Positions 8,548 to 16,242 of a stretch of 64,000 bases of DNA are shown here, piece by piece. The stretch is from Pseudomonadota bacterium (lineage in GTDB: Bacteria > Pseudomonadota > Alphaproteobacteria > Rhizobiales > Xanthobacteraceae), in contig JAEYRD010000053.1 in the NCBI GenBank assembly GCA_023435725.1, forward strand, positions 16,112-80,111, given 5' to 3'. The translations under genes and the position numbers were made by a program. Numbering within the stretch: position 1 is the first letter of the stretch; each line of letters begins with the position of its first letter. Below the pieces are notes generated by a model that saw only the letters and a list, made by a program, of their open reading frames with translations, did no database searches and was not told where the DNA came from.

Positions 8548-9540
8548 ATGAGGGCGGTGCTGGTGCGTCAGCCGGGTGGACCGGCCGCACTCGAGGTGGT
8601 CGAGCTTCCGATACCGGTGCCCGGGTCCGGCCAGGTGCAAATCCGAGCCGAGGCGTTCGGAGTGGGGCAGCCGGATGCGCTGATCCGGCGTGGCGTCTAC
8701 AAATGGATGCCGCCGCTGCCGGCCAATCCTGGCAATGATGTCGCGGGCCGCATTGCCGCGCTCGGGGCGGGTGTGGAGGGCTTTTCCGTCGGCCAGAAAG
8801 TGCTGCTGAGCGCGCGCGATCTGTCCCAGCGCGGCGGCTGCTACGCCGAGTATGTGGTTGCACCGGCTGACGCCGTTCATGTGCTGCCCGACAATGTCGA
8901 TCTGCAAGCGGCAGTGTGCCTGTCGAACTACCAGGTCGCCTACGCGCTGCTGCACGAGTGCAGTCATCTGCGCGCGCCGGCGAGCGTGCTGGTCATCGGC
9001 GCTGCGGGTGGCGTCGGTACCGCGCTGGTGCAGTTGGCCAAGCTTGCGCAGATGACCGTGATCGGCACGGTGTCCACCGAAGAGAAGGCGAGCTTCGCAA
9101 CGCGCAACGGTGCCGATCACGTCGTTTTCTATCGCCGCGAAGATGTGGTGGCGCGGACGCGCGAACTGACGAACGGCGAGGGCGTCGGCCTCGTGCTCGA
9201 TCACGTCTGCGGGCCGGAGTTCACCTCCTATCTCGGCGCGCTCGGCAAATGGGGGACGCTGCTGTCGTACAACGCCTTCGCCGGCCTTCCGGAGGAGAAC
9301 CTGATGGCGGCGATGCGCAATCACCTCGATATCTGTCCGGCCGTGCGTTGCTTCTCCTTCCACATCTACGACCAGGATCGCGACGGTCGTCGTGCCCTGA
9401 TGCGGAGTGTGATCGAGGCCTTGAGCCGGAACGCGATCAAGCCAGCGATCTCGGCGGTTCTGAGGCTCGATGAGGTCAGGCAGGCCCACACGCTGCTCGA
9501 GCAGGGCTCCGCGCTCGGCAAGATCATCATGACACCATGA
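8548..9540 (+). CDS. Zinc-type alcohol dehydrogenase / quinone oxidoreductase family protein
   Basis: This 330-residue MDR-family oxidoreductase starts at ATG 8548 (MRAVLVRQPGGPAALE). That start has a good upstream GGAGG and leaves the operator outside the coding region. The nucleotide-binding fold is shown by VLVIGAAGGVGTALVQLAKL near 150-169. The catalytic zinc ligands of true alcohol dehydrogenases are absent, so a quinone or enoyl reductase role with NADPH is more likely. It is first gene of the right-hand arm; the VOC gene follows after 16 bases. Confidence 0.8.
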   Translation: MRAVLVRQPGGPAALEVVELPIPVPGSGQVQIRAEAFGVGQPDALIRRGVYKWMPPLPANPGNDVAGRIAALGAGVEGFSVGQKVLLSARDLSQRGGCYAEYVVAPADAVHVLPDNVDLQAAVCLSNYQVAYALLHECSHLRAPASVLVIGAAGGVGTALVQLAKLAQMTVIGTVSTEEKASFATRNGADHVVFYRREDVVARTRELTNGEGVGLVLDHVCGPEFTSYLGALGKWGTLLSYNAFAGLPEENLMAAMRNHLDICPAVRCFSFHIYDQDRDGRRALMRSVIEALSRNAIKPAISAVLRLDEVRQAHTLLEQGSALGKIIMTP

Positions 9541-9556
9541 GAGGGGGGACCGCACG

Positions 9557-10462
9557 ATGACGACGCAAGCACCCATCGCACGCTTCACGCGGCTGAGGCA
9601 CGCGACCTTTGCCTCTCCCGATCCCGAGCGGCTGCTCGACTACTACCGGGCCGTGATCGGTCTCGGGCTTGTCGGCCGAAACGGAAGCCGCGTGTTCCTC
9701 GCCAGCGATTCCGAGCAGCTTTCGCTCGTGATCGAGCCCGGCGAGGCGGCGCTGACGAGCATCGCCTTCGAGATATCTCCCAACGTCCAGATCGAGGCGC
9801 TGCACGCCGCGCTGAAGCAGGCCGATTTGCGGCCCGAGCTTCAGAGCGATCCCCTGCCTGGTGTTTCCCGGCTGCTGTCGTTCCGCGATCCCGAAGGGAC
9901 ACGCTTCGAGCTGATCCAGGGCTGGACGCCGACGCCCGCTCAAGAGCGGATCGGTGCGCTCGCCGTCACCAAGCTCGGTCATGTCGCCCTTCGCACGCCC
10001 GATCCGCTCGCGGCTTCGGAGTTTTACGCAAAGGTCACGGGCCTGCGGGTCTCCGACTGGATCGAGGACCACTTCGTCTTCATGCGCAGCGGCTATGAGC
10101 ATCACACCCTGAATTTCGCCCGCGCCCCCGTCCGCAGCCTTCATCATTTCGCGTTCGAGCTGCGCGGCGCAGCTCACATGCAGCAGGCGTGCGACCATCT
10201 CGCGCGGCACAAGCTGAACGTTCTCTGGGGACCGGTTCGTCATGGCCCCGGGCATAACACCGCGATCTATCATCGTAATCCCGACGGGCATCTGGTTGAG
10301 CTGTTCTACGACCTCGACCGCATGATCGACGAGGAGCTCGGCTATTTCGACCCGCGTCCCTGGCATCGCGATCGTCCGCAGCGGCCGAAGGTCTGGGTGG
10401 GTCTGCCGCGCGATGTCTGGGGTCTGCCGCCCTCGCCGGAATGTACCGAGTTCGCCCGCTAG
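9557..10462 (+). CDS. VOC-family protein, extradiol ring-cleavage dioxygenase-like
   Basis: This 301-residue protein has two tandem VOC (glyoxalase/bleomycin-resistance) modules, the size and layout of type I extradiol dioxygenases such as BphC. The second module keeps probable iron ligands: His in KLGHVALRTPDPLAA (about 138), His in LHHFAFELRGAAH (about 195), and Glu in DGHLVELFYDLDRM (about 248). This supports an active ring-cleaving enzyme. The first module (RLRHATFASPDPERLLDY) would be structural. Its product is a plausible substrate for the fumarylacetoacetase-family enzyme of the opposite arm. The specific catechol is unknown. Confidence 0.78.
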   Translation: MTTQAPIARFTRLRHATFASPDPERLLDYYRAVIGLGLVGRNGSRVFLASDSEQLSLVIEPGEAALTSIAFEISPNVQIEALHAALKQADLRPELQSDPLPGVSRLLSFRDPEGTRFELIQGWTPTPAQERIGALAVTKLGHVALRTPDPLAASEFYAKVTGLRVSDWIEDHFVFMRSGYEHHTLNFARAPVRSLHHFAFELRGAAHMQQACDHLARHKLNVLWGPVRHGPGHNTAIYHRNPDGHLVELFYDLDRMIDEELGYFDPRPWHRDRPQRPKVWVGLPRDVWGLPPSPECTEFAR

Positions 10463-10609
10463 AGCATGACCGAGACGCGAAGGATCGCGTTGGCGAGAAA
10501 TGTGAAGGGGGTTCTCGACGACCATGCCGAGTCCTGGTCGGCCCGACTTTGACTTGAAGGACGCTGCCTCACGGCGGCCAACGGAACAACATACAGGGGA
10601 GAAACATCC

Positions 10610-11590
10610 ATGCGATGGACGAAGCGACTTGTGGCGGCGGGATTTCTGTTCGGCGGCTTCCTTGCGGGAGCCTCCATAGCGTCGGCCGACAATTATCCGT
10701 CCCGCCCAATCCGCCTGCTGCATGGGTTTGCTGCCGGCGGCGCGGCCGATACGCTGTCGCGCATCATCGCCGACGGGCTCTCGAAAAAGCTCGGGCAGCC
10801 GATCATCGTCGAGGCGAAACCTGGCGCCGGTGGAAACATTGCGGCGGATGCGATCGCGAAGGCCGCGCCCGACGGCTACACCATCGGGCTCGTCACGGGC
10901 GCCCACGCGATTTCCGCGGCCACCTACAAGAGCCTCGCCTACCAGCCGGCCGAGAGTTTCGACATGATCTCGACGGTGGTCTACTACGCGCTCGTCATCG
11001 CCGTACGCAATGACTACCCCGCGAAGTCGCTGCGCGAACTCATCGCCATGGCCAAGGAGAAGCCCGGTGCGTTGAGCTTCGGATCGGTCGGTTTCGGCAG
11101 CACCCATCACCTGGCAGGAGAGTTGCTGAACGCAACCGCCGGCGTCGAGATCGTGCACGTGCCGTACCGCGGCGATTCTCAATCCGTCACCGCCCTTCTC
11201 GGCGGGGAGGTTCCGGTCATCGTCGGCACGCCCGTTCTGCTCGCGTCGCAGATCCAGAGCGGCGCCATCCGTGGCCTGGCGGTGACCTCGCCGACGCGGA
11301 CCGCCTTGTTGCCCGATGTCCCGACCGTTCAGGAGGCCGGCATCAAGGGATATGACGTGCGCACCTGGGCGGGTCTGCTGGCCCCGAAAGGAATCCCGCC
11401 TGCGATCATGGCCGCCCTTAACTCGGCGACGCAGGACGTGCTCAGGGATCCCGATCTCAAGCAGCGTCTGGAGACGGCCGTCGGCGGCGAGGTCCGCGGC
11501 TCATCGTCGGAGGAGATGAAGCAGCTGATCGAGACGGAGATCGTCAAATGGACGGGTGTGGTGGATCGCGCAAAGATTCCGAAGATCTGA
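10610..11590 (+). CDS. Bug-family tripartite tricarboxylate transporter substrate-binding protein
   Basis: This 326-residue periplasmic protein begins with a signal peptide (MRWTKRLVAAGFLFGGFL, cleavage near ASIASA). The mature start YPSRPIRLLHGFAAGGAADT is the Bug signature, followed by VEAKPGAGGNIAADAIAKA and HVPYRGDSQSVTALLGGEV. Bug proteins capture carboxylates or aromatic acids. No TctA/TctB membrane genes are nearby, which is common for orphan Bug genes in this family of organisms. It follows the VOC gene after 147 bases in the same direction and likely supplies or senses the substrate of the locus. Confidence 0.88.
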   Translation: MRWTKRLVAAGFLFGGFLAGASIASADNYPSRPIRLLHGFAAGGAADTLSRIIADGLSKKLGQPIIVEAKPGAGGNIAADAIAKAAPDGYTIGLVTGAHAISAATYKSLAYQPAESFDMISTVVYYALVIAVRNDYPAKSLRELIAMAKEKPGALSFGSVGFGSTHHLAGELLNATAGVEIVHVPYRGDSQSVTALLGGEVPVIVGTPVLLASQIQSGAIRGLAVTSPTRTALLPDVPTVQEAGIKGYDVRTWAGLLAPKGIPPAIMAALNSATQDVLRDPDLKQRLETAVGGEVRGSSSEEMKQLIETEIVKWTGVVDRAKIPKI

Positions 11591-12069
11591 TCCGCGCGTC
11601 CATTTCACGACAACGAGGAGAAGCCGACCACTTATCGCAAAAAAGTAGTGCGTCTCAGAGAGACGCCCTTCCGCGTGAGTCAGGTCGTGACTTCGTGAGC
11701 CATTCTCAAGAGCTGACGGCTTCAAAAGCGATTTTGAGACAGCTCCTCGCGAGCTTCAGAAAATGAACATCAACACGGGCGGCTTGAACCGCCTTAAGTC
11801 TGTCGAAGAGGCGACACGGCAAAGAGCCGCTGCTTGGTCGCGGCCAATCGCTTTGCCGAGTACGCGCCCGAGCCGAACCCCGGGACCGGTACGAACAAGA
11901 TCCGCCGTAGCGACGCTAACCATTACGTTAAGGAAGCCATCTTATAAGGCTTCGTGCCGCGCATCATGGCGTTGACGGGATGGCTCTCCACAAAACCTAA
12001 ATACCCGCCGCGTCACTAAACTGTAAGGCAAATCAGACTTAGTGCGGCTTGCTCAGGGAGACGCTTTAT
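11591..12069. other. Gene-free spacer before the STAS gene
   Basis: About 480 bases without a supportable gene. The two short open frames (11548-11766 and 11763-11975) have no motif or plausible start. A Shine-Dalgarno-like CAGGGAG at 12054-12060 precedes the STAS gene. No RNA gene was recognised. Confidence 0.5.
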
Positions 12070-12393
12070 ATGCAGATTGCAGTTGAGGACACGGGGGCGG
12101 CCACAACAGTCATCTTGAACGGACGGCTCGACATCTCCGGAGCCGACGTTGTCGCCCTTCCGCTTGCGACGTTGTCCGGTGCCAAGCAGACGCTCACCGT
12201 CGATCTGGCGGGAGTGACGTTTGTCGCGTCCATCGGGCTCCGGCATCTGGTTCTGGCGGCGAAGACGATGAGCCGGCGCGGGGGGACCCTGATCGTCACC
12301 AGCCCGAACCCGGCTGTTCTCGAGGTCATTACGACATCGGGGCTCGGCGATATCCTGAAAGTGCAAGCGGCCGGGGCCGCCTCGCCGGCCTGA
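12070..12393 (+). CDS. STAS-domain anti-sigma factor antagonist
   Basis: This 107-residue single-domain protein starts at ATG 12070, with CAGGGAG 9 bases upstream. The STAS core shows VILNGRLDISGADVVALP near 12-29 and the loop with the regulatory Ser, GVTFVASIGLRHLVLAAKT, near 51-69. In RsbV/SpoIIAA-type switches this Ser is phosphorylated by a HATPase kinase and dephosphorylated by a SpoIIE-type phosphatase. Both partner types are encoded just downstream (15333 and 14160), so this is probably their substrate. It acts in the cytoplasm. Confidence 0.88.
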   Translation: MQIAVEDTGAATTVILNGRLDISGADVVALPLATLSGAKQTLTVDLAGVTFVASIGLRHLVLAAKTMSRRGGTLIVTSPNPAVLEVITTSGLGDILKVQAAGAASPA

Positions 12394-12534
12394 GGGCAGC
12401 TTCGGGCACTTCCAAACCTGTAATGAACAGGGCAAGGTTTGGTTCGGTGATTGCCGTTCGCGACACGTCGTGCGTAGCCTGATCGTCGCTGGCCGAGACG
12501 TAACGAAGCGTTAACAATCACCCGGATCCAGCAG

Positions 12535-14163
12535 ATGAACACCATCGCTCCGTTTCTGACCGGCCTTGGGCTGTTCTTCTGCGGTGTTCATTTCGTCTCG
12601 TCCCACCTCGTTCCCCTGAGTGGCCGTCGCCTGCGAAGTGTCCTGAGCCGTCTGGGCGGGCAGCCGCTGCTTGCCGCCATGTTCGGCTCGTTCGCCGGCG
12701 CGGTGACGCAGAGCGCCACGGCGGTCACATCGGTGATGATCGGACTGGTTAATGGCGGCTTAATCGACAAGCGCCGTGCGATTCTCATTCCGATCTGGTC
12801 GAATGTCGGCACCTCGTTGCTGGTCATCCTGGTCGCGGTCGATCTGCGCCAGGCGGCGAGCTGGCTCGTCGCGGTTGCAGGCGTAGCCGTCTATTTCGGG
12901 CTGGACCGGACCGACCGCATCCGTCACGCGGTGGGGGCGCTGCTCGGCATCGGGCTCATCTTCATCGGCATGCATATGCTGAAGGACGGGACCGAGCCGC
13001 TCCGCGAGGGTCTTCTTCACAACAGCCTCTTTGTCGCGGCAGCGCGCTTTCCCATCCTGCTGTTCTTGATCGGCACGGGTCTGGCGCTCGTCAGCCAATC
13101 CTCATCCGTCGCGAGCGCTCTGGCGGTTGCGGCGACGCACGCCGGTCTGCTCGACGTGTCGAGCGCCTTCTGGCTGGTCTACGGCGCCAATCTTGGCGCC
13201 GCGGGCAACTATCTGCTGGCGGCACTTCCCCATCGCGGTGAAGCCGCCCAGATTGCGATCATGCAGGTCGTCCAGAAACTGTCCGGGCTCCTGGTGGTGT
13301 TCGTCGTCCTGGCAGCCGGGGCGTTGGTCGGGCGGCCGTTCATCGCCGACGTGACCGGCGCGCTCTCGAACTCCGCCTCGGGTCAGGTCGCCTGGGTGTT
13401 TCTACTGTATCAGATCGCGGGTGCTGCGCTCTGCACGGTCCTGATCGACCAAATTCTGCCGCTGCTCGAACGCATTGCCCCGCCCAGCAAGCTTCAGGAC
13501 CTGTCGAAGCCCGCTTATCTCATCGAAGATGCGCTGGTCGAGCCGTCCACGGCTCTGGAACTGGTTGAGCGCGAAGAACGGCGTCTGCTTCAACGACTGC
13601 CGGCGATGCTCGACACGATCCGCGCCGATGTCGACGGAGCGCCGCCCGCGCCGGCGACCCTGCGCGCGGCCAGCGCCGCCGTCACCGCTGCGATGGTTCG
13701 GTTTCTCGGATCAATTCTCGAAGCGGACCTCGAACGGGACGATCGTGAGAAGGCGGTGCGCCTCCAGCACCGCACCGCCAATCTGAATGCGCTGTACGAG
13801 AGCCTGGACGAATTTGTCCAGAGCTGCAAACTGGCGCGTCAATCGTCGTCAAGCGGGCGTGTCGCCGATCGGATGATCGAGGCCTCGCACACGCTGCTGA
13901 TGGCGCTGGCGGACGCCGCCGAGACCGGTGACCTGGCGGAACGGGACATGACACTGGCGCTGCTGACCCACCGCGACGATCTGATGGAACGAATCCGCCA
14001 GCGCGTCCTGCGCGAGGATCCGGACATGCCGGCCAAGGCGCAGGAGGCACTGTTCGCGACCACCATGCTGTTCGAGCGGGTGATCTGGCTCGCGCGGCGC
14101 ACTGCGCTGCTGTTCTCGTCTCAAGGTAATGTCGAGCAACGACCTCTGGCGGCAGCATCATGA
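12535..14163 (+). CDS. Na/Pi cotransporter family protein with PhoU-like C-terminus
   Basis: This 542-residue membrane protein has two NptA/SLC34-type repeats, each with the conserved Q-S motif: GAVTQSATAVTSVMIG near 55-70 and ALVSQSSSVASALAV near 183-197. About eight to ten membrane segments lie within residues 1-310. Residues 330-540 are helical and PhoU-like (ALELVEREERRLLQRLP, FVQSCKLARQ). It overlaps the receiver-phosphatase gene by ATGA, so translation is coupled. A phosphate-type transporter inside a partner-switching operon hints at a sensory role, which is inference. Confidence 0.85.
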   Translation: MNTIAPFLTGLGLFFCGVHFVSSHLVPLSGRRLRSVLSRLGGQPLLAAMFGSFAGAVTQSATAVTSVMIGLVNGGLIDKRRAILIPIWSNVGTSLLVILVAVDLRQAASWLVAVAGVAVYFGLDRTDRIRHAVGALLGIGLIFIGMHMLKDGTEPLREGLLHNSLFVAAARFPILLFLIGTGLALVSQSSSVASALAVAATHAGLLDVSSAFWLVYGANLGAAGNYLLAALPHRGEAAQIAIMQVVQKLSGLLVVFVVLAAGALVGRPFIADVTGALSNSASGQVAWVFLLYQIAGAALCTVLIDQILPLLERIAPPSKLQDLSKPAYLIEDALVEPSTALELVEREERRLLQRLPAMLDTIRADVDGAPPAPATLRAASAAVTAAMVRFLGSILEADLERDDREKAVRLQHRTANLNALYESLDEFVQSCKLARQSSSSGRVADRMIEASHTLLMALADAAETGDLAERDMTLALLTHRDDLMERIRQRVLREDPDMPAKAQEALFATTMLFERVIWLARRTALLFSSQGNVEQRPLAAAS

Positions 14164-15329
14164 CAAATCGGAACGCGGTGATCCTGGTCGTCGACGACGT
14201 GCTCGAAAACCGCGACCTGCTGACGCGGCGGCTGCAACGGCTGGGGTTCAGTGCAATCGATCAGGCAGTCAACGGCGTCGAGGCGCTCGCTGCTATTGCG
14301 GCGAAGGCCTATGATCTCGTCCTGCTGGACATCATGATGCCTGAGCTTGACGGATTTGGCGTGCTTGAAGCCCTCAAGACGGACGGCCGCATCTACGATT
14401 TGCCGGTCGTCGTGATCTCAGCCTTGAACGAGATCGATCCGATCGTGCGCTGTGTCGAACTTGGCGCCGACGATTTCATCTTCAAGCCGTTCAATCCGAC
14501 GCTGCTGCGCGCCCGCGTCCTGGCGACGCTCGAGAAGAAGCAAATGCGCGATCTGATGCGCGAGGAACTGAGACGCAAGCAGTCGGAGCTCAATGAGGCT
14601 CGCGCCCTGCAATTGTCACTGGTGCCGCCCCGCTTTACCGGAACCGTGTCCGGTCGCCAGTTGACGATTGACGTGACGCTCGAACCTGCGAAAGAGGTCG
14701 GCGGGGATCTGGTCGATCATTTCAGCATCGGTTCGGGTCTCGTCGTGCTGGTGCTGGGCGATGTGTCGGACAAGGGCGCAGGGGCTGCGCTGATGATGGC
14801 GCGCACCCATGCCATGGTCCGGAGCCTTGCCAGCCGTCCGGATGCCGCAGAGCTGTTCGCCGCGCCCGAGCGCGCCGTCGGCCTGGTGAATGCCGCGCTC
14901 GCCGAGGCCAATTCCAGCTGCATGTTCGTCACATTTCTGCTCGCGACGCTCCATGTCGAAAGCGGGCGCCTGGCTTATGTCCTCGCAGGACATGTTCCCC
15001 CGTTTCTCCGTCATGCCGACGGCACGCTGACCAGGCTCGCGCATCTGAGTGGTCCTCCGCTCGGTCTGGACGAGAGCGCCAGCCATCGAGCCGAGACCGT
15101 GGTGCTCGCGCCGGGCGACCGGTTGCTAGTCGTGACCGACGGCTTCACCGAGGCGCACGATCCCGCCGGCGCGCTCTATGGCGATCAGAGGGTGGCAGCA
15201 TTTGTCGCCTCGCTTGCGCTGTCCGAGCCCGACCCGTTGCGGCGGCTGCTCGACGAGATCCGTCAATTCGAGGCCGGCCGGCCGGCGTCCGATGATACGG
15301 CCGCCATTCTTCTGTCGTTGGGAACCTGA
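14160..15329 (+). CDS. Response regulator with SpoIIE/RsbU-type PP2C phosphatase output
   Basis: Residues 1-125 of this 389-residue protein are a receiver domain with acidic DD near 10-11, phospho-acceptor Asp in DLVLLDIMMPELDGFG (about 57), and Lys in ADDFIFKPFNP (about 108). A helical linker (about 125-150) leads to a PP2C domain with LEPAKEVGGDLVDHFSIG near 175-192 and LGDVSDKGAGAALMMAR near 198-214. The Asp residues are placed for metal binding. The likely job is phosphorylation-controlled dephosphorylation of the STAS protein encoded at 12070. Its start overlaps the transporter stop and the HATPase gene follows at once. Confidence 0.92.
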   Translation: MTNRNAVILVVDDVLENRDLLTRRLQRLGFSAIDQAVNGVEALAAIAAKAYDLVLLDIMMPELDGFGVLEALKTDGRIYDLPVVVISALNEIDPIVRCVELGADDFIFKPFNPTLLRARVLATLEKKQMRDLMREELRRKQSELNEARALQLSLVPPRFTGTVSGRQLTIDVTLEPAKEVGGDLVDHFSIGSGLVVLVLGDVSDKGAGAALMMARTHAMVRSLASRPDAAELFAAPERAVGLVNAALAEANSSCMFVTFLLATLHVESGRLAYVLAGHVPPFLRHADGTLTRLAHLSGPPLGLDESASHRAETVVLAPGDRLLVVTDGFTEAHDPAGALYGDQRVAAFVASLALSEPDPLRRLLDEIRQFEAGRPASDDTAAILLSLGT

Positions 15330-15332
15330 CCC

Positions 15333-15740
15333 ATGGCCCTGTTCGAGACCGACGTTCTCGCCACGCCGGAGGCAATTGCGGCCTTGACGGCGCAGGCGCA
15401 GGCTTTTCTCGCGGACCAGCAAGTCGATGCGCGCGCCGCGCACCACGTCGCGCTGGTCGTCGAAGAGCTAGTTACAAATCTTGGAAGTCACGGCAACTGT
15501 CGCGACAAGCCGGCAAGGATCAGGCTTACGGTCCAGTCGGACCGCGTGACAGGCGAAATCATCGATACCGGCCCCCCGTTTGATCCGCGGTTGGCTGCCG
15601 ATCCGGACTTCGAAGCGCCGATCGAGGAGCGGCCCATCGGTGGCCTTGGGCTCTATCTGGTCCGCGAATTGAGCAGCACGCTCGACTATTCCCATGAGAA
15701 CGGCCGGAACGTGACCAGTTTTGCAATCGCTCGTTCGTGA
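15333..15740 (+). CDS. RsbW-like ATP-binding protein (anti-sigma/STAS kinase)
   Basis: This 135-residue stand-alone HATPase_c protein has an N-box VALVVEELVTNLGSHG near 40-55, a G1-type GEIIDTGPPFDPR near 71-83, and a G2 region GGLGLYLVRELS near 105-116. This is the minimal architecture of RsbW/SpoIIAB serine kinases and anti-sigma factors. It starts three bases after the phosphatase stop, so it is in the same operon. It probably phosphorylates the STAS protein and sequesters an unidentified target; no sigma factor gene is present in the window. Confidence 0.88.
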   Translation: MALFETDVLATPEAIAALTAQAQAFLADQQVDARAAHHVALVVEELVTNLGSHGNCRDKPARIRLTVQSDRVTGEIIDTGPPFDPRLAADPDFEAPIEERPIGGLGLYLVRELSSTLDYSHENGRNVTSFAIARS

Positions 15741-15828
15741 GCGGTACTTGAAGTTAGTATGCCTCTTGCATCACGAAGCTCGTGCGAGAGTGTGCACTGA
15801 CGAACCCATGCGAGGTGCGGGACTGCGA

Positions 15829-16200
15829 ATGCCGAAAATTCTGTTGGTCGAAGACAATGAAATGAACCGCGACATGCTCTCGCGCCGCCTCAACCGCAAT
15901 GGCTTCGACGTGGTCGTGGCCGTGAACGGGCAAGACGGGGTTGATCTGGCGAGCTCGGCCAAGCCGGATCTGATCCTGATGGACATGAGTCTCCCTGTCC
16001 TGGATGGCTGGGAGGCGACAAGGTTGGTGAAGGCCAACCCGGAGACCGCCCGCATCCCCGTCATCGCCCTCACCGCGCATGCGATGGCGAGCGACAAGGA
16101 AAAGGCGCTGGCAGCCGGTTGCGACGAGTTCGACACCAAGCCGGTCGAATTGCCGCGCCTTCTGGACAAGATCAATGCGCTGCTGCGTGCGCCGGGCTGA
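15829..16200 (+). CDS. Single-domain response regulator (DivK-like)
   Basis: This receiver-only protein of 123 residues starts at ATG 15829 (MPKILLVEDNEMNRDMLSRR); an alternative ATG at 15808 adds seven residues. Phospho-acceptor Asp lies in PDLILMDMSLPVLDGWE (about 53) and the conserved Lys in DEFDTKPVELPRL (about 104). The T/A switch residue is in IPVIALTAHAM. With no output domain, it probably relays phosphate or binds a kinase. It is the last gene of the partner-switching operon and converges on the autotransporter gene. Confidence 0.88.
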   Translation: MPKILLVEDNEMNRDMLSRRLNRNGFDVVVAVNGQDGVDLASSAKPDLILMDMSLPVLDGWEATRLVKANPETARIPVIALTAHAMASDKEKALAAGCDEFDTKPVELPRLLDKINALLRAPG

Positions 16201-16242
16201 CCGGACGTAACGCTGTTCCTCTTGCGGTCTGGAAAAGCGTCT

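Noticed and set aside
9527..11182. A 551-codon open frame antisense to the VOC and Bug genes
   Set aside because: The sense genes are clearly real and the antisense product has no recognisable domain.
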